A stretch of 32,658 nt of DNA from NCBI GenBank assembly GCA_031292915.1, contig JAUMSH010000037.1, forward strand, positions 1-32,658, written 5' to 3'. A program made the translations under genes and the position numbers. Numbering within the stretch: the stretch's first letter is position 1; every line of letters starts with the position of its first letter. This document shows positions 5,853-13,140 of the stretch, piece by piece. Below the pieces are notes generated by a model, which saw nothing but the letters and a program-made list of their open reading frames with translations, was not told the origin of the DNA and did not search any database. Source of the stretch: Collinsella sp. Lineage in GTDB: Bacteria > Actinomycetota > Coriobacteriia > Coriobacteriales > Coriobacteriaceae.

Positions 5853-6887
5853 CTAGCGCGCGACGCGGGTGCCACCGTCGGCGGCTGATGCTACGGCTGC
5901 GATCTCGTCTGCGGTCACCAAGTTGGAGTCGCCCTTGATGGTGAGCTTGAGGATCGAAGCCGCAATCGCGTAGTTGACGGCAGCCTGCGGATCGAAGTCG
6001 TTGATGAGGGCGTGGACCAGGCCGGCGTTGAAAGCGTCGCCGGCGGCAACACCCTCAAGCACGTGCACATCGTGAGCAGGGGAGAACCAGTGCTCGCCGC
6101 TCTCGGCGTCATAGAGCATGCCCATCCAGATGGAGCGCTCGACGCAGGAGATGTTGCGGACGACCGAAGCGACCTTCTTGCAGCCGTACTCGGCGCAAAT
6201 CTGACGGGCCATCTCGACGTAGGTGTCGCGCTCCTCGATGCCGTGGGCAAGGGAGCCGGAGACGCAGGTCATGCCGAGGCCGGCGGGTGCGTCCTCGTCG
6301 TTGGCGATGCAGATGTCGACGAGCGGCAGGAGCTCCTTCATGGTGGCCTGCGACTTCTCGGGCGACCACATCTTGCCGCGATAGTTCACGTCGCACACGG
6401 TCGTGATGCCCTTGGCGCGGCAGGCGGTGAGGGCATCCTTGCAGGCGGCAGCCATCTCATCGGAGACGGCGGGGGTCACGCCGGAGAAATAGAAGACATC
6501 GATGCCCTTGAGGATCTCGTCCCAGTTAAAGACGTCGCGCTTGGCCATGTTGATGGCAGAGTACTTGCGGTCGTAGACGCAACCGTTACCGCGCTGCGAG
6601 GCGCCGACCTCAAACACATAGGAGCCAAGACGGTCGCCCTGACGCACGACGCGCGTGGTGTCGACGCCGTAGGCCTTCAGCGAACGCAGGGCGCACTCGC
6701 CCAGACGGTTGGCCGGGACAACGGAGACGTAAGCGGCCTTGTCGCCCTGGTAGGCGAGAGAAAGAGCGGTGTTGGCCTCGGCGCCACCGTAGCGGACGTC
6801 AAACTCGGTTGCCTGCTCAATGCGCAGATGATCTTTGGGCGAGAGCCTCATCATGATCTCGCCGAAGGTAAGAACCGTTTTACCCAT
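5853..6887 (-). CDS. kdgK: 2-keto-3-deoxygluconate kinase, PfkB family
   Basis: 344 residues from ATG 6887, with AAGGAG about 10 nt upstream; longer in-frame starts lie inside the leader hairpin. It phosphorylates KDG with ATP to KDPG. PfkB features are the N-terminal TFGEIMMRLSP, the sugar-binding YGGAEANTALSLAYQG, the mid-domain GVTPAVSD, and the C-terminal signature EGVAAGDAFNAGL, in which D284 is the catalytic base (the usual DTxGAGD is relaxed to GVAAGD). The start resembles KDG kinases more than fructokinases. It is first in an operon with the aldolase and divergent from a LacI-family regulator. Confidence 0.88.
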   Translation of the reverse strand: MGKTVLTFGEIMMRLSPKDHLRIEQATEFDVRYGGAEANTALSLAYQGDKAAYVSVVPANRLGECALRSLKAYGVDTTRVVRQGDRLGSYVFEVGASQRGNGCVYDRKYSAINMAKRDVFNWDEILKGIDVFYFSGVTPAVSDEMAAACKDALTACRAKGITTVCDVNYRGKMWSPEKSQATMKELLPLVDICIANDEDAPAGLGMTCVSGSLAHGIEERDTYVEMARQICAEYGCKKVASVVRNISCVERSIWMGMLYDAESGEHWFSPAHDVHVLEGVAAGDAFNAGLVHALINDFDPQAAVNYAIAASILKLTIKGDSNLVTADEIAAVASAADGGTRVAR

Positions 6888-6930
6888 GGTCGCGCAGCTC
6901 CTTCTTGCTCGTGCGTACACCTTTGATATG

Positions 6931-6988
6931 GCGTTGGCGCGGAGGTGCCAAGACGGTAGGGTACATCTTTGCACCTCCGCGCCAACGC
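6931..6988 (-). promoter_or_regulatory. 5' leader hairpin with conserved ACCCUACC loop, copy B
   Basis: Arms 6931-6948 and 6971-6988 form an 18-bp perfect stem. The 22-nt loop, read on the minus strand, contains AAGA, ACCCUACC and UCUU like the hairpin before the YczE-like gene, although the stems share almost no sequence. It lies in the kinase leader just after the operator. Confidence 0.75.
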
Positions 6989-6993
6989 TTGCC

Positions 6994-7021
6994 GAAATCG
7001 GTTTACGAAATCGGTTTCGTT
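6994..7021 (-). promoter_or_regulatory. Tandem LacI-family operators before the KDG kinase gene
   Basis: ACGAAATCGGTTTCGT (7005-7020) is a near-palindrome identical in core to the site at 3626-3643. A second partial copy, CGAAATCGGTTTACG (6993-7007), overlaps it by 3 bp. Both lie just downstream of the kinase -10 box, in the gap divergent from the LacI-family gene. Confidence 0.8.
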
Positions 7022-7030
7022 TCGAGTTGT

Positions 7031-7058
7031 AGTATACTCACCTACAGCGTTTTGCAAC
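7031..7058 (-). promoter_or_regulatory. Promoter of the KDG kinase/KDPG aldolase operon
   Basis: On the minus strand, -10 TATACT (7036-7031) is preceded at 15-16 bp by TTGCAA/GTTGCA. The operators follow directly. Confidence 0.55.
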
Positions 7059-7120
7059 CGAGATTTTTAAAAAATGCCTAAAATGGCTCAGACTGCCGAC
7101 ATTGGGAAACGGGGTGCGCT

Positions 7121-8143
7121 ATGGCGCAGATGAGAATCAAGGACATTGCCGCCGAGGCGGGCGTGAGCCCGGCCACGGTCTCGCGCTATCTCAACAACCG
7201 CCCCGGGCAAATGACCGAGGAGACCCGTGCTCGCATCGCGGCAGTTATCGAGCGCACCGGCTATCGCCCACGTGCCGCCGCGCGCAATCTGCGCAGCTCG
7301 CGTACGAACCTCATCGGTGTGATTCTGGCTGACATCGCCAACCCGTTCTCGAGCGCCATGCTCGAGGGCCTTTCCGCCAGCGCCGCGGCGCGCGGCTGCT
7401 CGCTCATGACGGCCATTAGCGGCAACGACCCCGCTAAGGAAGCGGAGTCGCTCACCAGACTTATCGATGCCGGCGTGGACGGCCTGGTCGTCAACACCTG
7501 CGGAGGCAATGACGAGGCGATCGCCGCGGCAGCGGGACGTCTGCCCGTCGTGCTGCTCGACCGCGACGTTGCCGACGGCGGTGTTGACCTGGTGACATCT
7601 AACAACCGTGAGCTGGTCGCTGGCTTGGTAGACGAGCTCGCCGCCGCTGGCAGCGAGCGCCTGTGCCTGCTCACCGAGGCAAGCGACGACAGCCCCGTGC
7701 GTCGCGAGCGCGCCGAGGCCTTTACCGACGAGCTTTCGCGCCGCGGCCTTGCGGGCGAGGTCGTCACCCTGGCCGATGGCGGTGCCACGGGCGTTGGCCG
7801 TTTGGACAAGACCATCCGCGACTACGCGGGCAAAAGGCTCGGCCTTATCGCCGTCAACGGCCTGGTTTTCCTGCGTCTGACCGAGGCGCTGGCGCAGCTT
7901 GGTCCCTCGCTGCCGGCGGGGCTCAAGATCGCGACGTTTGACGACTACCCTTGGAACCATGTGCTCTTTGGCGGTGTGACCACGGCCGCGCAAGACACCC
8001 TCGCCATCGCCGAGCGCGTGGTCGAGCGCCTGTCCGAGCGCATCGACGTCGTTACCACCACCGTGGGCGAGGCCGCAAAGCTGGCGCCCAAACGCATCGA
8101 GATCCCCGGCCACATCGAACACCGCGCATCAACCTCGCGCTAG
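7121..8143 (+). CDS. LacI-family transcriptional regulator (probable KDG-pathway repressor)
   Basis: 340 residues. An N-terminal HTH, IKDIAAEAGVSPATVSRYLNN, is followed by the hinge (RPRAAARNLRSSRTNLIGVI) and a periplasmic-binding-protein-like sensor domain through residue ~330. A weak GGGG ribosome site lies 7 nt before ATG 7121. It is transcribed divergently from KDG kinase, with operators of LacI type in between. KdgR-like control of KDG use, with KDG or KDPG as inducer, is a strong inference from context; the effector cannot be read from sequence. The same operator also precedes the YczE-like gene 3.4 kb away. Confidence 0.9.
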   Translation: MAQMRIKDIAAEAGVSPATVSRYLNNRPGQMTEETRARIAAVIERTGYRPRAAARNLRSSRTNLIGVILADIANPFSSAMLEGLSASAAARGCSLMTAISGNDPAKEAESLTRLIDAGVDGLVVNTCGGNDEAIAAAAGRLPVVLLDRDVADGGVDLVTSNNRELVAGLVDELAAAGSERLCLLTEASDDSPVRRERAEAFTDELSRRGLAGEVVTLADGGATGVGRLDKTIRDYAGKRLGLIAVNGLVFLRLTEALAQLGPSLPAGLKIATFDDYPWNHVLFGGVTTAAQDTLAIAERVVERLSERIDVVTTTVGEAAKLAPKRIEIPGHIEHRASTSR

Positions 8144-8147
8144 TCTG

Positions 8148-8180
8148 TGTGATAATATATAGACAATGTCATACAGGAGG
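8148..8180 (+). promoter_or_regulatory. Promoter, operator and ribosome site of the toxin-antitoxin operon
   Basis: An extended -10, TGTGATAAT, lies near 8148-8156. It is followed by GACAATGTC (8162-8170), a palindrome around a central A, and a consensus AGGAGG (8175-8180) 5 nt before the start. The palindrome suits autoregulation by the antitoxin's RelB/DinJ-like domain. Confidence 0.5.
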
Positions 8181-8185
8181 TATCC

Positions 8186-8680
8186 ATGGCTGCGTCTGTG
8201 CTGAGTGTGCGAGTGGACTCGTCAATTAAAGACTCATTTGCCGAGCTGTGCGAAGAGCTTGGCATGACTTCGTCTGTTGCGGTCAATATGTTTATGAGGC
8301 AGATGCTGCGCGAGCGCTCTCTGCCGTTTGTTCCTTCACTTGGTAAAAGCTCTGCGAGCGAAAGCGCCGCGACGGGCATTTTGGATACTGCCCAGATTGA
8401 GTCCGCCGTTCGCGAGGCAGCCAGCTCGATTCCCGCCATCAAGACCGTGATCCTTTTTGGTTCGTATGCCCGTGGCGAGGCGCATGCCGATAGTGATATT
8501 GACTTGCGTCTCGAAGTCGATCGCGAGCGGGGCTTTGGTCTTTTCGCGTTGTCGGCGTTTGGTGAGGCGGTGCGCAAAGGAACCGGGAGGCAGGTTGACC
8601 TCGTCTCGAGTGATCATCTTGATGACGATCTTGCCGCGGCGATCGAGCGCGAAGGAGTGATCCTTTATGATCGCGCGTAA
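8186..8680 (+). CDS. mntA: MntA-type antitoxin fused to a RelB/DinJ-like DNA-binding domain
   Basis: 164 residues. The first ~50 (LSVRVDSSIKDSFAELCEEL, then AVNMFMRQMLRERSLPF) match the RelB/DinJ ribbon-helix-helix antitoxin pattern. Residues ~70-164 are a minimal nucleotidyltransferase with a complete GSX10DXD motif (GSYARGEAHADSDIDL). In known MntA/HepT pairs, the nucleotidyltransferase neutralises HepT by adding AMP to a tyrosine in the toxin's RX4HXY motif. MntA proteins normally lack an N-terminal DNA-binding domain, so this protein probably combines enzymatic neutralisation and operon repression. The gene overlaps the toxin start by 14 bp. Confidence 0.85.
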   Translation: MAASVLSVRVDSSIKDSFAELCEELGMTSSVAVNMFMRQMLRERSLPFVPSLGKSSASESAATGILDTAQIESAVREAASSIPAIKTVILFGSYARGEAHADSDIDLRLEVDRERGFGLFALSAFGEAVRKGTGRQVDLVSSDHLDDDLAAAIEREGVILYDRA

Positions 8681-9038
8681 GTCAGACGGCCTCCGCGCTC
8701 AAGAGGTTTTGGAAGCCATCTCTGAAACGAACGAGCGCATCAAGGCTTTTGATATCACCGAGGACCAGTTTCTGCATGCGAATGACGTGCGGACGAGGGC
8801 GTTGGCGGACTCCCTTTTGATGTGTGCGCTTAGGGTGACGGAAGAAGCGGGCAAATTGTCGGAACGCTCGCAGCGGCTTCATCCCGAAATCGAATGGCGT
8901 GGAATTGTCGGCATGAGAAATTATCTTGCGCATGATTACGGCAATGTCGACCGCTCGGTTGTTTGGGATGCAGTGACGATGGAGTTCCCTACGCTGGAAC
9001 GAGCCTGTAGACAAATTGTCTCCGAATCTGAACGCTAG
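8667..9038 (+). CDS. hepT: HepT-like HEPN toxin
   Basis: 123 residues, all helical. It carries the HEPN motif RX4HXY intact as RNYLAHDY (R84, H89, Y91), within a context typical of HepT (GMRNYLAHDYGNVD...VVWDAV). HepT proteins are RNases whose tyrosine is AMPylated by the partner MntA. ATG 8667 overlaps the antitoxin's last codons, so translation is coupled. No membrane segment or signal peptide is present. Confidence 0.88.
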   Translation: MIARKSDGLRAQEVLEAISETNERIKAFDITEDQFLHANDVRTRALADSLLMCALRVTEEAGKLSERSQRLHPEIEWRGIVGMRNYLAHDYGNVDRSVVWDAVTMEFPTLERACRQIVSESER

Positions 9039-9091
9039 CCGCTCGTTCGCAACTGCCTGTTCGCGCACGTTTTTTGAGCGCTTGATACGCT

Positions 9092-9133
9092 TTAACCCTG
9101 CGGAAACATTTTTCTGCGATAGTATCTGCGATA
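9092..9133 (+). promoter_or_regulatory. Possible GlnR box and direct repeat before the glutamine synthetase gene
   Basis: TTAAC-N6-GAAAC (9092-9107) matches the actinobacterial GlnR box GTNAC-N6-GAAAC at nine of ten meaningful positions or better. Two copies of TCTGCGATA (9113-9121 and 9125-9133) follow at 12-bp spacing and include the -10 region. A GlnR-like regulator is encoded directly downstream of the controlled gene. Confidence 0.4.
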
Positions 9134-9172
9134 TAGACCAGTCGAAACCCGCCCGAAAGAAAGGGGAGCGAC

Positions 9173-10510
9173 ATGAACCAGCAGAACATCGATTACGTAC
9201 TCCGCTCTGTAGAGCAGCGTGACATCCGCTTTGTGCGTCTGTGGTTTGTCGACATTCTCGGCCGCCTCAAGAACTTTGCCATTAGCCCCGAGGACCTCGA
9301 GGTCGCTTTTGAGGAGGGTATTGGCTTTGACGGCTCCGCCATCGAGGGCTTTGCCACGCCCGAGGAAGCCGACATGCTGGCGTTTCCCGATGCTTCGACC
9401 TTCCAGATTTTGCCGTGGCGCCCGAGCCACAACGGCGTCGCCCGCGTGTTCTGCGACGTGTGTACCCCCGACCGCAAGCCCTTCGCCGGCGACCCGCGCG
9501 ATGCCCTGCGCCGCATGTTCTACAAGGCCGAAAAGGCCGGCTATCTGCTCAACGTGGGCGCCGAGCTGGAGTATTACTATTTCCCCGACGAGCACACCCC
9601 CGAGCCGCTCGACAACGTGGGCTACTTCGATCTTTCGGTGAGCGATGCCGCTCGCGACCTGCGTCGCAACACAGTCCTCACGCTCGAGAAGATGTCCGTG
9701 CCCGTGGAGTACACCTTCCATGCCGCCGGCCGCTCGCAGCACGGCATGAGCCTGCGCCACGCCGAGGCCCTGAGCATGTCCGACGCCATCACCACGGCCA
9801 AACTCATCATTAAGCAGCAGGCCTACGAGAGCGGTTGCCACGCATCCTTTATGCCCAAGCCGTTGGCAGGCGAGGACGGCAGCGCCATGTTCCTGTGCCA
9901 GTCGCTATTCGACCACGACGGCAACAACGTCTTTTGGGGCGAGGACGACGAGAAGTACCATCTCTCCGATATCGCCAAGCACTACATGGCCGGCATCCTG
10001 GCGCACGCGCGCGAGATCAGCGCCATCACCAACCCCACGGTCAACTCGTACAAGCGCATCACCACGGGCGGCGACTCCGTGCCGCAGTACGCCACGTGGG
10101 GCCTGCGCAACCGCGCGAGCATGGTTCGCATCCCGGTCTACAAGCCCGGCAAGCAGCTGTCCACGCGCATCGAGCTTCGTAGCCCCGACCCCATGGCCAA
10201 CCCGTACCTGGTCAACGCCGTCACGTTGGCGGCTGGTCTGGACGGCATCGAGCGCAAGCTGGAGCTCCCGCCCGAGGCCACGGCCGAGACGCTCAAGCTC
10301 ACCGATCGTCAGATGCTCGAGGCCGGCTACACGCCGCTGCCGCGTTCGCTCAAAGAGGCGCTCGACGTGTTTGAGGACTCGCAGTTTATGAAGGATGCCC
10401 TCGGCGAGCACATCCACAGCTTCTTCCTCAAAAAGAAGCGCGACGAGTGGCATAAGTTTGAGTCCACGATCACCGAGTGGGAGATCAAGCACTACCTGGC
10501 GAACTCCTAA
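9173..10510 (+). CDS. glnA: Glutamine synthetase type I homologue with altered metal site
   Basis: 445 residues, full length for GSI-alpha (Bacillus type), with the N-terminal beta-grasp (LWFVDILGRLKNFAI), GFDGSAIEGFA, metal residues in GAELEYYYF (E131, E133), NPTVNSYKR, NRASMVRIP and RIELRSPDPMANPYL (E334). However, three ligands that are nearly invariant in GSI are changed. The glutamates of the HHEVxxGQHE motif are A184 and G191 (FHAAGRSQHGM), and the histidine of GSGMH is F240 (GSAMFLCQS). Normal glutamate-ammonia ligation is therefore doubtful; it may be a regulatory pseudo-enzyme or have changed substrate. GGGGAG precedes the ATG. The next gene is GlnR-like. Confidence 0.88.
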   Translation: MNQQNIDYVLRSVEQRDIRFVRLWFVDILGRLKNFAISPEDLEVAFEEGIGFDGSAIEGFATPEEADMLAFPDASTFQILPWRPSHNGVARVFCDVCTPDRKPFAGDPRDALRRMFYKAEKAGYLLNVGAELEYYYFPDEHTPEPLDNVGYFDLSVSDAARDLRRNTVLTLEKMSVPVEYTFHAAGRSQHGMSLRHAEALSMSDAITTAKLIIKQQAYESGCHASFMPKPLAGEDGSAMFLCQSLFDHDGNNVFWGEDDEKYHLSDIAKHYMAGILAHAREISAITNPTVNSYKRITTGGDSVPQYATWGLRNRASMVRIPVYKPGKQLSTRIELRSPDPMANPYLVNAVTLAAGLDGIERKLELPPEATAETLKLTDRQMLEAGYTPLPRSLKEALDVFEDSQFMKDALGEHIHSFFLKKKRDEWHKFESTITEWEIKHYLANS

Positions 10511-10560
10511 TCGCGCTGGCTTGTTCCAGTACGATTGAGCTCATTTCTTTGGAGGCCGAT

Positions 10561-11223
10561 ATGTCCGAAAAGAGTGCCCTGTTCATGGCGCGCACGACGC
10601 GCTTCCACGAGTTTGCCCGCAGTTTGACGACCACCCTGGGTGTCGAGGTGAGCCTGGCCACGCCCGATTCGCCGACTGCGGCGCACGACTTTGACCTGCT
10701 GATCCTCGATTCCGACGGCATCCGCAGCGACCGCATCGATCAGATTGCCAAGTGGCTTGACGATCGCGGCGGCGTCCCCATGTTGGTGATTGTCGACGAC
10801 GAGGCGCTCGGCACCCTGCGCCTGCCCAATCACGCGCATGCCGACTTTGTGTGCCCCACGGCGACGCCCAACGAGCTCAAGGCTCGCGCGCAGCGCTTGA
10901 TGGGCGAGGAGGAGACCGTCACCGCCGACGATGTGCTCAACATCGATAACCTCGAGATCAACCTGGCTACCTACCAGGTAACGCTCGATAACGAGCCTAT
11001 TGACCTGACGCTGATGGAGTACTCGCTGCTGAGCTTTTTGGCGACGCATCCCAACCGTGCCTACAGCCGCGAGGTACTGCTGCACCGCGTGTGGGGCTTT
11101 GAGTACTGCGGCGGCACGCGCACCGTCGACGTGCACATCCGACGTATTCGCTCCAAGGTGGGCCCACAGATCGCGGCGCACATCACCACCGTCCGCGGCG
11201 TAGGCTATCTGTTTAAGGACTAG
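10561..11223 (+). CDS. GlnR-like orphan winged-helix regulator (OmpR family)
   Basis: 220 residues from ATG 10561, with TTGGAGG 5 nt upstream. Residues ~125-220 are a clear OmpR winged helix (LTLMEYSLLSFLATHPNRAY, VDVHIRRIRSKVG, VRGVGYLF). The receiver-like N-terminus keeps the strand with aspartate (LLILDSD). It lacks the acidic pair of strand 1 and the conserved K-P near the end (VCPTATPNEL), so phosphorylation is unlikely. This is the pattern of actinobacterial GlnR. It lies 50 bp after the GS homologue with no terminator between them, so they are probably cotranscribed. Nitrogen control is an inference from fold and neighbour. Confidence 0.85.
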   Translation: MSEKSALFMARTTRFHEFARSLTTTLGVEVSLATPDSPTAAHDFDLLILDSDGIRSDRIDQIAKWLDDRGGVPMLVIVDDEALGTLRLPNHAHADFVCPTATPNELKARAQRLMGEEETVTADDVLNIDNLEINLATYQVTLDNEPIDLTLMEYSLLSFLATHPNRAYSREVLLHRVWGFEYCGGTRTVDVHIRRIRSKVGPQIAAHITTVRGVGYLFKD

Positions 11224-11227
11224 ATTT

Positions 11228-11264
11228 CCACCACAAAGGGGATAGGCACCTTTGTGGTGGTTTT
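11228..11264 (+). terminator. Family-C hairpin, terminator after the GlnR-like gene
   Basis: CCACCACAAAGG (11228-11239) pairs perfectly with CCTTTGTGGTGG (11249-11260) across a 9-nt loop, followed by TTTT. Relatives occur at 25671, 27259 and 28216. Confidence 0.8.
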
Positions 11265-11378
11265 GACGCAGGTGCGGGTTCCTTTCGGGCCTGCAGCAGA
11301 ACTTAAGCCTTCCTAAAAGATTGCGTTCTCATACACGTTCGCCCGCATATTGGGGTACAACTCAACGTGAACAATGAT

Positions 11379-11412
11379 GGCCCGCCACATGTTTGGCGGG
11401 CCTTTGGTTATT
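11379..11412 (+). terminator. Terminator-like hairpin in the htrA leader
   Basis: GGCCCGCC and GGCGGGCC form an 8-bp GC stem with loop ACATGTTT, followed by TTTGGTTATTT. It ends 20-30 bp before the protease start codon, downstream of promoter-like sequence near 11321-11360. It may attenuate htrA transcription or stop read-through. Confidence 0.5.
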
Positions 11413-11431
11413 TGACGAAAGGATCGCAGCT

Positions 11432-12892
11432 ATGAGCGAGTACGATTCCCAGCGTCCCCAGGATGCGGGCAACGCCGGCGAGACCCAGCAGCAGCCGCGT
11501 GTGCAGGTGGAGTCGACGCCTGCCGGTAGCAACATTCCCTACGTGCAGGCTTACGACACGCAGACCGGCAAGCCGCTGGGCAGCCAGCAGGTCGTGAACA
11601 AGCACACGGTGGTTAAGACCAAGACCAAAAAGCTGCCGATCTTTATTACGGCACTCGCCGGCTGCGCCTGCGGCGCCCTGCTGGTCATTGCGCTCATTAT
11701 GAGCGGCACGCTCAACATTGGCGGCGGAAAGAATGCCGTGACGGCGGGCGCTTCGGGTTCATCGACGCAAAAGATCACCATTGACTCCGAGGACACCACG
11801 CTGGCCGAGGCCGTTTCCGCCAAGGCCCTGCCCTCCGTCGTTTCCATCACTGCCACTTCGAGCGGCAGCCAGAATGGCTCGCTTTCGCAGTCTGCCGACG
11901 AGTCGGATAACTCGGGCAGTGTCGGTTCGGGCGTGGTGCTCGATACCGAGGGCCACATCCTTACCAACAACCACGTGGTCGACGGCTATGACCAGTACGT
12001 GGTGACCATGGACGACGGCACCACCTACGAGGCCGAGTTCGTGGGCAACGATGCTTCGAGCGACCTGGCCGTCATCAAGCTCAAGGACGCCGACGCCTCC
12101 AAGCTCACGCCGATCGAGATCGGTGATTCCTCCAAGCTCAACGTGGGCGAGTGGGTCATGGCGATCGGTTCGCCGTTTGGCAACGAGCAGTCTGTCTCCA
12201 CGGGCATTGTGTCGGCGCTGTATCGCTCCACGGCCATGAGCTCTACCAGCGGTAACACCATCTATGCCAACATGATCCAGACCGATGCCGCCATCAACCC
12301 GGGCAATTCCGGTGGCGCGCTCGTCAACGACAATGGCGAGCTCGTGGGTATCAACTCGCTCATCGAGAGCTACTCGGGCTCCAGCTCGGGCGTGGGCTTT
12401 GCCATTCCGGTTAACTACGCCAAGAACATTGCCGACCAGATTATCGACGGTAAGACGCCGGTGCATCCGTACATGGGCGCTACGCTTTCGAGCGTCAATG
12501 CGCTCAACGCCCGCACCAACAAGCTGAGCACCGATAGCGGCGCGTATGTGGCGAGCGTCGTCGAGGACGGTCCCGCCGCCAAGGCTGGCATCCAAGAGGG
12601 CGACGTCATCACCAAGCTGGGCGACGACGAGATTACGAGCGCCGATGGCCTGATCATCGCGCTGCGCAGCCACGAGGTGGGCGAGAAGGTCGAGATCACG
12701 CTTATGCGCGGCAAGGAAGAGAAAAAGGTCACGGTTGAGCTGGGCTCCGATGAGGAGCTGCAGAACCAGCAGCAGGACGACAGTTCGACCGACACCGGCA
12801 ACGGCGGTATTACCGACGAGCAGCTGCGCCAGTACCTGGAGGAGCTGCTAGGCCAGCAGGGCCAGGGCCAGGGCTACGGCCAGGGTTTCTAA
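11432..12892 (+). CDS. HtrA/DegP-type membrane-anchored serine protease with PDZ domain
   Basis: 486 residues from ATG 11432 (AAAGGA 9 nt upstream). A polar cytoplasmic N-terminus rich in glutamine is followed by one membrane segment near residues 66-90 (ITALAGCACGALLVIALIM). The trypsin-like domain has the full triad: H181 in TNNHVVDG, D211 in SSDLAVIKL and S293 in NPGNSGGAL. A PDZ domain (GPAAKAGIQEGDVITKLGDD) follows, then a glutamine/glycine-rich tail (QGQGQGYGQGF). The family degrades or refolds misfolded exported proteins on the outer face of the membrane. Length and layout fit Gram-positive HtrA. Confidence 0.93.
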   Translation: MSEYDSQRPQDAGNAGETQQQPRVQVESTPAGSNIPYVQAYDTQTGKPLGSQQVVNKHTVVKTKTKKLPIFITALAGCACGALLVIALIMSGTLNIGGGKNAVTAGASGSSTQKITIDSEDTTLAEAVSAKALPSVVSITATSSGSQNGSLSQSADESDNSGSVGSGVVLDTEGHILTNNHVVDGYDQYVVTMDDGTTYEAEFVGNDASSDLAVIKLKDADASKLTPIEIGDSSKLNVGEWVMAIGSPFGNEQSVSTGIVSALYRSTAMSSTSGNTIYANMIQTDAAINPGNSGGALVNDNGELVGINSLIESYSGSSSGVGFAIPVNYAKNIADQIIDGKTPVHPYMGATLSSVNALNARTNKLSTDSGAYVASVVEDGPAAKAGIQEGDVITKLGDDEITSADGLIIALRSHEVGEKVEITLMRGKEEKKVTVELGSDEELQNQQQDDSSTDTGNGGITDEQLRQYLEELLGQQGQGQGYGQGF

Positions 12893-12919
12893 CGAGCTGT
12901 ATCGCACATACCGATGCCA

Positions 12920-12962
12920 GAGGGGCTGTCCCATCAACGCGGGACAGCCCCTCTTTTCTTAT
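12920..12962 (+). terminator. Rho-independent terminator of the htrA gene
   Basis: GAGGGGCTGTCCC (12920-12932) and GGGACAGCCCCTC (12941-12953) form a 13-bp perfect stem followed by TTTTCTTATT. Confidence 0.93.
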
Positions 12963-13140
12963 TGATCCGTTGGGGACGGAGAAAAACGGATCATTTAGAG
13001 CTGATAAGAGCATGGTTTGATCGCGCGATCCACCCCAGTCTGGCGGCTGCCGATTCGGTGCGGTTTGAGACCGCTATTCGGCTCCGTTGCGGCCGGTGGT
13101 ACTCTAGTATCCGTTTGAAATCGAGCGAAGGAGTGCTGCT

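Noticed and set aside
4775..5938. 387-codon plus-strand frame over the aldolase gene
   Set aside because: Antisense shadow of KDPG aldolase; it crosses the terminator and the structured leader.
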